A stretch of 55,255 nucleotides of DNA. Source: Sedimentisphaerales bacterium (GTDB lineage: Bacteria > Planctomycetota > Phycisphaerae > Sedimentisphaerales > Anaerohalosphaeraceae). The translations under genes were made by a program, and so were the position numbers. The notes under the pieces are model-generated. The model was given only the letters and a program-made list of their open reading frames with translations. It was not told the origin of the DNA and did not search any database. This document shows positions 11,555-19,770 of the stretch, piece after piece (within the stretch, counting starts at the first letter, position 1; every line of letters begins with the position of its first letter). The stretch lies in contig JANQGW010000022.1 of NCBI GenBank assembly GCA_028282905.1, positions 1 to 55,255 on the forward strand, written 5' to 3'.

Positions 11555-13132
11555 ATGAAGTATTCACCAAAAGCCGGAATTGCTTTTCTGTTGTTCACCA
11601 GCCCAATGGTGTGGGGGCTTGTTATATTTGGCCCATCGTACACCGGGCCGATTACCAAAGACAAAGTGCATAGAAGCCTTAATTGGCCCGGCGGCATCGA
11701 GGCGATGGAACTGCATCCGGCCCGTGTATATTCAACCCACATGGACGGTTTTGACCATCATAATTTTGACATTTATTACAAAGCGAACCTCCGGCAGATC
11801 AATGAATTACTTTCATTATTCAACCGGATTCACTGTCTCGATCACGAAGTCTGGATCGACCGCAAACCCGGTAAAGCCTGGGAGGTTACAAAAAAGAAAA
11901 TCCCTTTCAACGTCAACCTCTCAATTTCTCGGCGGCATACGGAACATGATAACCCTGTTCAGCCCCGACTGAAAATTCATCTGGCCGATGGTGACAATCT
12001 GGAAGGAATGCTGGTTATTCCCGAAGGCATGATCGTTCATTCAGATCTGCCGGCGTTTTCTCATTACCCTTCTTCCAAGCCGGCACGAAAAGCCTTCTAT
12101 GGAAAGTTTGTTGTCGCCGACAATCAGCCTTCAACCGACACCGCTTGCGGACTGGTTACACGGATGACATTATGGCAGAAGCGGGCGGATGGGACCGATC
12201 CCGTTTCAATCTATCTGGGACTGGCCGACCAGCAGGGTGGATTTGTCTTTGAGCTTTCTGAAAGTGAGCAGCAGCATTTACAACAGGGTAGCTGGTATAT
12301 CACCGCGACACCCGGAAACCGCGCAACGACTGCCAAACCATCCGATACAAAAGTACTCTTGAGCAGTCTTGAGGATACTGCCGACAAGGCAACACCGCTG
12401 AGACTGCCGGAGCCGGAATACTACTACGGGCGGGTGCTGTTTCAAGACGGCAGCCCGGCTGTGTTGAAATCTGACGACGAGGGATCGCGCATGCGGGTCA
12501 TCGTAACATTATCAGCTTGCGGCCATTGTCAGGTGGACAAGGAAGGCTATGTCAAAGCGGTCTTTTCCCCGGACCAGATTGTCAACAAGCACGCAAAGGG
12601 CAGAGTTTACTGTCCTGACTTCAACAACGAAGTGGCTGTCTTCCCCCTGAAGATTTTGTCTCGCGAAAAAGAAAAGGCCGAGATGATTACCATTTCCAGG
12701 CCGCAACATCCGGAACCGGATATCACCGCCGCCAAACCGCTCATGTTCGAGCCGCTGCCGGGGTGGGAATCAATCATATTGGATGTTGACCCGCAAACCC
12801 TTCAAGGCAAGTCGTTGCTGTTGTGTTTTTGGGACTACAATCAGCGGCCTTCACGCACGATAATTCAGAATTTAATCGGCAAATCTACCTTGCTCGATGG
12901 CAAAGAAGTGATGCTTGTGTTGATTCATGCCGGAACCGACCATACTGCGTCCGCCGAATGGCTGAAAAAACACAATATCAATTTCACAACCGGCCAGATC
13001 AAAGAACAATGGCCCGAAGTCCGGTTTCGCTGGAATGTACGGGGCCTGCCATGGCTGATTTTAACCAATACCGACCACAAAGTCATCGCCGAAGGAATTA
13101 CCGATAAATCGCTTGAAGAATACCTGAATTAA
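11555..13132 (+). CDS. Exported protein with C-terminal CxxC-less thioredoxin-like domain
   Basis: 525 residues with an N-terminal signal-like hydrophobic segment. The first 380 residues are not recognised. They include a His/Asp-rich patch, D-G-F-D-H-H-N-F-D, near residue 65, a C-G-H-C pair at about 328, and a segment rich in charged residues. The last ~120 residues match the end of the preceding gene: L-L-C-F-W-D-Y-N-Q-R-P-S-R, G-L-P-W-L-I-L-T-N and H-K-V-I-A-E-G, a thioredoxin fold lacking the redox cysteines. It starts 33 bases after the previous stop, so the two are probably cotranscribed, and the UGA gene at 13182 follows 49 bases later. The shared C-terminal domain suggests duplication followed by replacement of the N-terminal part. 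Confidence 0.75.
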   Translation: MKYSPKAGIAFLLFTSPMVWGLVIFGPSYTGPITKDKVHRSLNWPGGIEAMELHPARVYSTHMDGFDHHNFDIYYKANLRQINELLSLFNRIHCLDHEVWIDRKPGKAWEVTKKKIPFNVNLSISRRHTEHDNPVQPRLKIHLADGDNLEGMLVIPEGMIVHSDLPAFSHYPSSKPARKAFYGKFVVADNQPSTDTACGLVTRMTLWQKRADGTDPVSIYLGLADQQGGFVFELSESEQQHLQQGSWYITATPGNRATTAKPSDTKVLLSSLEDTADKATPLRLPEPEYYYGRVLFQDGSPAVLKSDDEGSRMRVIVTLSACGHCQVDKEGYVKAVFSPDQIVNKHAKGRVYCPDFNNEVAVFPLKILSREKEKAEMITISRPQHPEPDITAAKPLMFEPLPGWESIILDVDPQTLQGKSLLLCFWDYNQRPSRTIIQNLIGKSTLLDGKEVMLVLIHAGTDHTASAEWLKKHNINFTTGQIKEQWPEVRFRWNVRGLPWLILTNTDHKVIAEGITDKSLEEYLN

Positions 13133-13181
13133 CGATAAACTCAAACCGCAAAAAATTTAAAGCCTTTGAAAGGATTGTTAT

Positions 13182-15260
13182 ATGCGTTTCCGGCAGTTGT
13201 TTTTTTGTTTACTGATTATTGTGTGTGGATCATTACCCGCCGCACTCGGTGATGAGCATACCTTCGAACTAACCTGGCAGACCGAAGGGGCTCACAGAAA
13301 TCTTCATGCTGCCATGGATCGGACCGAACCGTTTGAAAAAGAGCCTGATACCGATAACCGTGACGTGCATCGGGGTGTGCTGCACTGTGGTGACCTGTCG
13401 AATGATGAAACGGCGGATGTCGGATTTCTGTGGGATAAATCCAAGGGCAAGCTATATGTGGACCTGAACCGTGACGGCAACCTGACAAATGACCCGGAAG
13501 GTGTGCTGACTGGAGAAGGGGGCCGCAGCGGCGACTACATCAACCAGAACTTCTCCAACTTCCGGTTCACGATGACAACCGATGCTGGTGAGCATCACTA
13601 TAAACTCTCTGCGGATTTGACCAGCTATTCAAGCTGGAAGAATGTCAACTTCACTATTCACTCCAATTATGAGGGAGCCGTCGAACTTAACGGCAAAAAG
13701 TGGAGTTTTCGTGTTGTTGACTCATTACGCGGCAAGGTTGGGCCGGGCGATTCTCTCTCTGTCTGGCCGGTGACCGGCACTGCGACCAACAGGATTGATT
13801 CTCAGCGGATGCTGGAAACGCTTTTCCTGCATGACCGCTGCTACGGGATTGAATTTGAATTCAAGCCGGGCGATGACAACAAGCCGCGGTTGTGGTGTAC
13901 ATTGACGGAAAAGGATGTGCCGCTGGAGAAATTGAAACTGGATGGTAAGGGCATTTGTCAACTGGTATTGGACGGCAACGTCAGGCTGAAAAATCCTGAA
14001 GGCGAAACGATTGCCGGTGTTCAGATACTGGTGTTGCCGAAACTGTCTGACGAGGTGTTGTCAATCCCGGCAGGTGAGTTTCGTTGTAAGCAGCTTGCCT
14101 TAAAACCAGGTGACCAGCGGCCTCCGGTCACTCCTCAAAATCTTCACAATATCAATGTTTCTGTGATTGCGGATGCTGAAAATGTGCTCAAAGTCGGCGC
14201 TCCGCTGAATCATCAGGTCAAAATCGAACGCACCGGCAAAGTGCTGGAATTCAGTTATGAGCTGGTCGGCGCCGGAGGCGAAACATATGATATTCGTGCA
14301 ATGACCGGCTATGGCGGTGATAACAATCCGACTGTGACGATTTATAAAGGCGATATGAAGCTGGCTTCCGGCCAGTTCGAGTATGGTTGAGGCGGCATGT
14401 GTTCGTACTCGTGGCGAGTACCGTTACATGCGTTTGGTGACTTGAAAATCGTTGCTTCCGGTGACATCGGCGATTTAGGCCCAAAAGAAGGCACCGCAAT
14501 CAATTATTACTGGAACCCGCTCTATAATGTAGCCGGTGCACTGCCGTGGCTGCTGCTGATCGGAGCGATGGTGCTTTTCAAAGAAAACCGCTGTCGGCAG
14601 GCATTGTGGATGCTGCTGCCGCTGGCTGCCCTTAAAGGTTTATGGACAGCTATTGCCGCAGTCATGTCATTAGCGGGCATGCCTTCGGAAGCGGCAGTGT
14701 TGTTTGGTATGTTGATTGATTGCCTGTTGATTGGTTTCGTTCTGAACTGGCTGCTGGCCGAACGTATCGGCAATCGCAACCGGTTTGCAACATGGCTGCT
14801 GGCGATGGGCGTGTTTGGATTAGTTTTGATCGCTTCGTTGGCGAGTTTTGGCATGGAAGAAGAAACCGCAATGGTTGCGATTTTTATCGGCCTGACTGTC
14901 GCCGTATTGCTCATTTCTTTTACGCTGGCAGGATTTCTATGCCGTAAAAAGTTTGGGCCGGTGAGGTTTTCACTGTGGGCGGCATTATGGGTTTTAGTGT
15001 CAACATTCGGACTCTTCATCGTTGTAGCTGTAATTCAGGCGGTGATCTATAATACATCGTTACTGATGATGCTGACTGGTATCTTTATCGCGGCACCGAT
15101 ATATGCGGGGATTCTCATTGTCGGTCTGCTGCCGTTTGAAATTCTGCTGTTCAAAAATGCCTTCTGGCGAAAACGCTTCGAAGCCGTTTTCGGTTTGAAA
15201 ACTCAGGCAACGCAGACAGTTGAAACGCCCCAAATTCATACAGAGTCAACAATGGAATAA
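13182..15260 (+). CDS. Candidate selenoprotein, exported domain plus polytopic membrane domain, Sec403 (E-Y-G-U-G-G-M-C)
   Basis: One 692-codon frame with a single internal stop, TGA at 14388-14390. Translation stays in register through it to TAA at 15260. Seen: signal peptide (about 1-24); an extracytoplasmic beta-rich domain with acidic calcium-loop-like V-D-L-N-R-D-G-N-L near residue 88; F-E-Y-G-U-G-G-M-C-S-Y-S-W-R-V-P around residue 403; then about seven membrane helices from residue 447 to 665 and a short polar tail. The motif aligns without gaps with the gene at 6189 and the small gene at 21997. The part downstream of UGA lacks a signal, and the nearest ATG (14397) lies inside the SECIS-like region with no ribosome binding site, so separate genes are less likely. 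The placement of U-G-G-M-C just before the membrane domain suggests a redox or electron-passing role at the membrane, which is inference. Confidence 0.83.
14388..14421 (+). promoter_or_regulatory. Candidate bacterial SECIS element
   Basis: UGA at 14388-14390. Arms GTACTCG (14405-14411) and CGAGTAC (14415-14421) pair perfectly around loop TGG at +22 to +24. Position and loop are identical to the element at 7350, while five of seven stem pairs differ yet remain paired. Confidence 0.8.
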
Positions 15261-15371
15261 TGATTAACCGCCGAGGATACTGAAGGCGCAGAAAAACTTT
15301 TTCCACAGATAAACACAAATAGTCACAGATTATTCAGTAAAAAAACTTCGTGCCCTTCGTGTACTTCGTGG

Positions 15372-16235
15372 TTAATCTTGCGACTTGGCGTCTTTGGAGT
15401 CTTCAGTGGTTTTATCAAAAGCCGTCCCCGCCTGCAGTGCCCCCGGGCCGCACTTGGTGCATTCCAGACATCGCAGGCAGTTGTCGCCGTTCGGGGTTTT
15501 ATCCGGCTCGACGCCGTATTCACACAAGGTTCGGCATCGCCCGCATTTCGTACAGTCGTGGTCGGACAGTTTCATCGAAAACAGTGAGAACTTGTTGAAA
15601 AATCCGAAAATCACACCCAGCGGACACAGCACCCGGCACCACGGCCGAATCGTAACAAAAATCGCCACCAGGAAAGCGCCGATGATTGAAAGCTTAATCG
15701 CATTCGGCCAGACAATCTCATTGCCCTGAGCTGCGGCAGTCACCATATCCGGTACCGCCTTTTCCAATCCGCCCGCCGGACAGATTTTACAGATAAACAG
15801 AGCATGTCTTTCCCCGAAGAAGTACGGCACTAAAATCACCGCCCCGAACAGCACCACATACCGCATATACCCCAGCACGCGCGGGATTTTCACCCGCGGC
15901 GTCGGCACCTTCGCCGCCAAGTCCTGCAGCAGTCCGAACGGACACACCCAGCCGCAGATAATCGTTCCAAATGTCCCCGCCACCACCAGCAAAAGGCCAA
16001 TGGCAATAAACGGAATCATATGCAGGGCCGAAAACTGGGCGATCACACCGATCGGGCACGCAAACGTCGCCAGCGGACACGCGTAACAGTGAAAAACAGG
16101 CGAGCACATATTGTGCATTCGCATTGCCAGCGGGTCGAGCCAGACGATTAGAAACGCCACCTGAACCCAGAGCCGGTGCGGTAATAATTTGAGGATAAAC
16201 TGCTGAAATTTGCTTTTTTTGACCATGGACGCCAT
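15372..16235 (-). CDS. NapH/CcoG-like membrane 4Fe-4S protein
   Basis: About 287 residues; integral membrane electron carrier of the NapH/RdxA/CcoG type. There are about five membrane helices with cysteine motifs in the loops: C-Y-A-C-P-L-A-T-F-A-C-P-I-G, I-C-G-W-V-C-P-F-G, C-K-I-C-P-A-G-G and C-R-V-L-C-P-L-G. A C-terminal pair of ferredoxin-like clusters follows: C-T-K-C-G-R-C-R-T-L-C and C-L-R-C-L-E-C-T-K-C. The start is uncertain: ATG at 16235 is used, with another at 16226; both lie inside the SECIS-like hairpin of the upstream small gene. AGGGAG sits at 16239-16244. The gene is downstream of tRNA-Sec and the CxxU protein on the same strand, so the two products may pass electrons between membrane Fe-S clusters and an exported selenol. 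The partner relation is inferred from position. Confidence 0.82.
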   Translation of the reverse strand: MASMVKKSKFQQFILKLLPHRLWVQVAFLIVWLDPLAMRMHNMCSPVFHCYACPLATFACPIGVIAQFSALHMIPFIAIGLLLVVAGTFGTIICGWVCPFGLLQDLAAKVPTPRVKIPRVLGYMRYVVLFGAVILVPYFFGERHALFICKICPAGGLEKAVPDMVTAAAQGNEIVWPNAIKLSIIGAFLVAIFVTIRPWCRVLCPLGVIFGFFNKFSLFSMKLSDHDCTKCGRCRTLCEYGVEPDKTPNGDNCLRCLECTKCGPGALQAGTAFDKTTEDSKDAKSQD

Positions 16236-16257
16236 AGTCTCCCTGTTAGCTGCCTCA
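16221..16257 (-). promoter_or_regulatory. Candidate bacterial SECIS element
   Basis: On the minus strand, UGA at 16257-16255 is followed by arms GACTATGG (16239-16232) and CCATGGTC (16228-16221). They form 8 pairs including one G-U, around loop CGT at +24 to +26. The stem contains both possible ATG codons of the downstream Fe-S gene. Confidence 0.68.
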
Positions 16258-16488
16258 CGTCGGGCAGGCTTTAGGTGGCGCCCCCGTGTAGGTCTTGTGA
16301 AGTGTTCCGTCCGGTTTGCGTTCAACGCCGCCAATGCTGACCTCTTTAATCAGAGCCGATTCGGCGGTTGCCAATCCCTTGTCGTTGTCTTTGCTGTAAA
16401 CGGGCGTCACATGCAAACCGAATCCATACAGCAGCATGGCAATGCCCAGCCCCAAAACAACAGTCGCAGTGATCAGTCTTGTATTCAT
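16246..16488 (-). CDS. Small membrane-anchored candidate selenoprotein with C-terminal C-P-T-U-G-S
   Basis: Reading TGA at 16255-16257 as Sec extends a 77-codon frame to 80 residues ending in K-A-C-P-T-U-G-S before TAA. The protein has one N-terminal membrane helix (T-A-T-V-V-L-G-L-G-I-A-M-L-L) and a short extracytoplasmic part. The tail is C-x-x-U, a redox motif typical of thiol oxidoreductase-like selenoproteins. A strong hairpin begins 16 bases after the UGA and overlaps the start of the next gene, a membrane Fe-S protein. It lies just downstream of tRNA-Sec and selD on the same strand. From memory, Clostridia carry a small single-helix protein ending in C-x-x-C beside similar Fe-S genes; whether this is a relative was not tested. 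If UGA is a plain stop, the protein would end C-P-T and lose the partner of its only cysteine. Confidence 0.7.
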
Positions 16489-16569
16489 ATAATACTATAT
16501 ACCTATTCTATTGAGGGAATGCAAATAAAAATGATAATACCCCCAAGTTCAAGATAAATACTCAAAAAA

Positions 16570-16666
16570 TGGCGGAGGCGAATGGGAATCGAACCCACCC
16601 AGGACGCTTCTCACGCCCAACACTGGTTTTGAAGACCAGGAGCAACACCAGTTACCTGTCACCTCC
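16570..16666 (-). tRNA. selC: tRNA-Sec (UCA anticodon)
   Basis: Selenocysteine tRNA of 97 bases including encoded CCA. Acceptor arms GGAGGTGA and TCGCCTCC form the 8-bp stem typical of bacterial tRNA-Sec, followed by G and CCA. The anticodon arm is CTGGT-CTTCAAA-ACCAG, giving anticodon UCA. There is a long variable arm (GTTGGGCG...CGTCC region) and a T arm with GGTTCGATTCC. It lies between selD and the small CxxU gene on the same strand. SelA charges it with selenium and SelB delivers it at UGA. Confidence 0.96.
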
Positions 16667-16689
16667 GCATAGTAGGTAGTCGATAGTCG

Positions 16690-18123
16690 TTAGTGAATAG
16701 TTTTAGCTATTTCAATGACCTCGTCTATTTCGCTTTGATTATAGCCCATTTGCCGGGCCTTTTCAATCTCTGTTTTCAGCAGTTCTTCGGATTGCTGCGC
16801 CGAGGCCAGGGCGATCCGAATTGCCCGTTTGGTATAGGCGTCCAGGCCTTCGGCTGGCTTTTCCTCTGTTTTGGCCTGTTTTTTGGTCGTGGTCGGCAGG
16901 TTTACCGCCTCCGGCATTGGCCGGCTTCCGTCGGTGGTAACGGTAATCTTCCCGGAGCCGGTTGAGGTGACTTTGCCGATGCAGGCTGCGTCCAAAAGCC
17001 CGCTTTCTTTCAGTTTTTCCAGCAATTCAGCTAATTTTTCGGCCTCGATGGCAATCAGCAGCCCGCCTGAAGTCTGCGGATCATAGCAGATATCCACCAT
17101 CGTTTCGCTGACATTCTCGCCTGCGACAACCGCATGGCCGCAGGATTCCTTATTCCGTTCAATCGCCCCCGGCAGAATTGACGCCGCTGCACATTCCAAA
17201 ACGCCTTCCAGCCACGGCAGACTGTCCCACTGGATTTCCACATCCACGCCGCTTCGGGCCGCCATCTCTGACAAATGCCCCATCAGGCTGAATCCCGTCA
17301 CATCGGTGGCTGCGTGAGCACCATACTCGGTCATCAATTCCGCCGCCGCCTTATTCAGTGTGGTCATCGATTTGGCGGACGCTTCCATACTCGCCTGCGA
17401 GGCCTTGCCGATTTGCGAAGCAAACGAGATAATCCCCGTCCCCAGCGGCTTGGTCAAAATCAGCACATCGCCGATCTGGGCCGCCGAATTAGTTTTAATC
17501 TTGTCCTTATCCATCACACCGGTCACGGCAAACCCCGCCTTGATCTCGGCGTCATTAATACTGTGGCCGCCGATAATCGACACACCTGCCTCTTTCATCT
17601 TGTCAATCCCGCCGCGAAGGATTTCCGATAGTGCCTTGTCCGGGATTTTCCGCACGGGAAAGCCGATCACCGACAATGCCGTCAGGGGTTTTCCGCCCAT
17701 CGCATAAACGTCACTGACCGAATTGGCCGCGGCGATTTGCCCGAATGTATAAGGATCATCGACCGTCGGCGTGAACACATCAACCGTCTGCACCAGGCAC
17801 TCATCGCGTCCGATGTCATAAATACCCGCGTCGTCACCGGCGGGCACACCCACCATCACGTTTGCGTCTTCCGGCATGGCTAAATCGCCCAGTACCTCTT
17901 TCAAAAACGCCTGGTCAATCTTGGACGCACAGCCTGCCTTTTCAATCAGTTGGGTCAATTTCACCTCGCCGGTCGGCGATTCCATCCGCTCGCCCGCGCA
18001 CAGGCAGATATTTTTCTCTTTAAACAAATCACACGGGCAGGGCTTCTTCGGGTCGCACACACAGTGGCCCAGCTTGATCGAGCGGCTCATCACGCGTTTT
18101 CGTCGTTCGGTATTGATCTTCAC
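16690..18123 (-). CDS. selD: Selenide, water dikinase (selenophosphate synthase) with extra N- and C-terminal segments
   Basis: Makes selenophosphate from selenide and ATP, the selenium donor for SelA. The core shows L-T-Q-L-I-E-K-A-G-C-A-S-K-I, with catalytic Cys65 and Lys68, then G-V-P-A-G-D-D-A-G-I-Y and G-G-H-S-I-N-D. The catalytic residue is Cys, not Sec. The start is GTG at 18123, overlapping the upstream ATPase stop (GTGA); an ATG eleven codons in is possible. At 477 residues it is longer than the usual ~350. Before the core is a six-cysteine segment (C21, C23, C29, C31, C40, C42; G-H-C-V-C-D-P-K-K-P-C-P-C). After it is a helical tail, E-K-A-R-Q-M-G-Y-N-Q-S-E-I-D-E-V-I-E-I-A, reminiscent of AhpD/CMD-type helices. 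The overlap with an ABC importer suggests supply of a selenium source. Confidence 0.93.
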   Translation of the reverse strand: MKINTERRKRVMSRSIKLGHCVCDPKKPCPCDLFKEKNICLCAGERMESPTGEVKLTQLIEKAGCASKIDQAFLKEVLGDLAMPEDANVMVGVPAGDDAGIYDIGRDECLVQTVDVFTPTVDDPYTFGQIAAANSVSDVYAMGGKPLTALSVIGFPVRKIPDKALSEILRGGIDKMKEAGVSIIGGHSINDAEIKAGFAVTGVMDKDKIKTNSAAQIGDVLILTKPLGTGIISFASQIGKASQASMEASAKSMTTLNKAAAELMTEYGAHAATDVTGFSLMGHLSEMAARSGVDVEIQWDSLPWLEGVLECAAASILPGAIERNKESCGHAVVAGENVSETMVDICYDPQTSGGLLIAIEAEKLAELLEKLKESGLLDAACIGKVTSTGSGKITVTTDGSRPMPEAVNLPTTTKKQAKTEEKPAEGLDAYTKRAIRIALASAQQSEELLKTEIEKARQMGYNQSEIDEVIEIAKTIH

Positions 18124-18911
18124 TGTTTTACCTCGCAGGGGGTTATCATATTTCGGATTTTCATGTAGAGTTCTGTAAATTCTTTGCTCGTGCGATGTCT
18201 GGGACGCGGCAGGTCAACCACAATGCCTGCCTCAATCACTGCGGGCCGTCCGCCCAACACAACAATGCGGTCCGCCAAAATTATTGCCTCATCAATATTA
18301 TGCGTCACAAACAAAGTTGTTGTATGCGTTTGCCGATGCAGTTCAATCAGCATTTTCTGCAACTCCGCCCGTGTGCCGTCATCCAGTGACCCGAACGGCT
18401 CATCCATCAGAAGCACCTTCGGCTTCGTCGCTAATGCCTGTGCAATCGCCGCACGCTGTCGCATTCCCCCGGACAGTTCATGCGGATACGCTTTTTCAAA
18501 ACCGCCCAAGCCGACCTGTTCGATCAGGGCAGCCGCTTCGCGCATGCGCTGCGGTTGCGGGATATTTCGCAGTTGCAGCCCGAAAGCCACATTCTTCAAA
18601 ACATTCCGCCACGGCAGCAGCGTATAGTGCTGAAACACGTAGGCTAATTCATTTTGAATATCCAATGTTGATGCCGGTGTTACCGTCCCGTTGTCAGCAT
18701 CACAAAGTCCCGCAATCACATTCAGCAGTGTACTCTTGCCCGTACCGGTCGCTCCGACTACAGTTGTTAATTCACCCGCTCGAATATCCAGATCGATACT
18801 CTCAAGCACCGGAACCTGCCGTCCCGCGTCAGACACAAAGGTTTTGCCAACCTCTTTCAACGAAAGTAAGCTGTCTTGTGCTGATTTTGATTGTAAACGA
18901 CCGGGGCTCAT
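18120..18911 (-). CDS. ABC transporter ATP-binding protein (SsuB/TauB/NrtD type)
   Basis: 263 residues; cytoplasmic ATPase of an importer of the nitrate/sulfonate/taurine class. Walker A is G-A-T-G-T-G-K-S-T, the signature is L-S-G-G-M-R-Q-R, Walker B is V-L-L-M-D-E-P, and the H-loop is in F-V-T-H-N-I-D-E-A. The Q-loop is Y-V-F-Q-H-Y-T-L-L-P-W-R. The stop codon overlaps the GTG of selD by four bases, implying translational coupling. The permease ends four bases before it. The substrate cannot be read from the ATPase. The selD coupling makes a selenium oxyanion or organic selenium compound a reasonable guess, whereas sulfonate or nitrate would be the default family guess. Confidence 0.9.
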   Translation of the reverse strand: MSPGRLQSKSAQDSLLSLKEVGKTFVSDAGRQVPVLESIDLDIRAGELTTVVGATGTGKSTLLNVIAGLCDADNGTVTPASTLDIQNELAYVFQHYTLLPWRNVLKNVAFGLQLRNIPQPQRMREAAALIEQVGLGGFEKAYPHELSGGMRQRAAIAQALATKPKVLLMDEPFGSLDDGTRAELQKMLIELHRQTHTTTLFVTHNIDEAIILADRIVVLGGRPAVIEAGIVVDLPRPRHRTSKEFTELYMKIRNMITPCEVKQ

Positions 18912-18915
18912 GAAA

Positions 18916-19770
18916 TTAAATCTCTTTACCTTTCCAGCTCGTATATTTCTGCAAACAACGCCGCATTCCTAAATTCATCAATCCGCCGACCGTACCGATG
19001 ATTACCATACAGGAAATCGTCACATCCATTGCCGAATTATCTGCCGCATACATCAGCAGATACCCAATGCCGCTGTCAGCGCCGACCATCATTTCCGCCG
19101 CGATGATCACCATCCAGCATCGCGCCAGCCCCAATCGCAAGCCCGTCAGAATATGCGGCATCGCCGCCGGCAATGAAACATGCCAAAAGATCTGTCGTCG
19201 CCCGGCTCCGAGTGAACGCGCCAGCAGCACATACTGCTGCCGAATGCCCGAAACCCCGTCGATGGTATTAACCAGGATCGGAAAAAAGCCGCCAATGAAA
19301 ATCACAAACAGCATCCCTAATTGAATCTGGTCGAGAATAGGCTGGTACTGTTCAATCCCCAGAAGATGCCGCAGCGAGTTCAGCTTAAAGACCGCAATTG
19401 CGAACGGCAGCCACGCAATCGCGCTGAGCGGCCGAAGTATTTCGATGGTTGGTTCGATCCAGTGTCGCAATCGCCGCAGCGACCCCATCAAAACCCCCAG
19501 CATCACGCCGCCAAGAGCCGCGACGGCAAAGCCGATCAACACCCGCAGCAGGCTGATAAAAGTATTGCTCGCTAGCGAGCCGGAAGCAAAGTGGATTCGC
19601 GCTGGATGTGCAAGCTGTGAAAAAATCTGAACAGGCGTCGGCAGCAGCCACGGCTTTCCTGCTCGCGCAGCCCCGACTTGCCAAATCACCAGCAGGGCCG
19701 CCGGAACGATGACCCAGCCGATGATTTTTGATATTTCAATAAAACGTAATTTACTTGTCTGTTTTTCCAA
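18916..19770 (-). CDS. ABC transporter permease (BPD type)
   Basis: 284 residues with about six membrane helices and the permease EAA-like loop around S-L-G-A-G-R-R-Q-I-F-W-H-V-S-L-P-A-A-M-P, which contacts the ATPase. Sequence style matches SsuC/TauC/NrtB. The start is taken as TTG at 19770, inside the last codons of the substrate-binding gene (20-base overlap), which fits coupled translation. L-A-R-C-W-M-V-I-I-A-A-E-M-M and G-I-G-Y-L-L-M-Y-A are the conserved later helices. It belongs to one unit with the binding protein, the ATPase and selD. Confidence 0.88.
   Translation of the reverse strand: MEKQTSKLRFIEISKIIGWVIVPAALLVIWQVGAARAGKPWLLPTPVQIFSQLAHPARIHFASGSLASNTFISLLRVLIGFAVAALGGVMLGVLMGSLRRLRHWIEPTIEILRPLSAIAWLPFAIAVFKLNSLRHLLGIEQYQPILDQIQLGMLFVIFIGGFFPILVNTIDGVSGIRQQYVLLARSLGAGRRQIFWHVSLPAAMPHILTGLRLGLARCWMVIIAAEMMVGADSGIGYLLMYAADNSAMDVTISCMVIIGTVGGLMNLGMRRCLQKYTSWKGKEI

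Noticed and set aside
15261..15371. Repetitive CTTCGTG-type sequence in the gap between convergent genes
   Set aside because: The CCTTCGTGTACTTCGTGG pattern resembles a common dispersed simple sequence, but only one copy is in the window, so I cannot support a repeat call.
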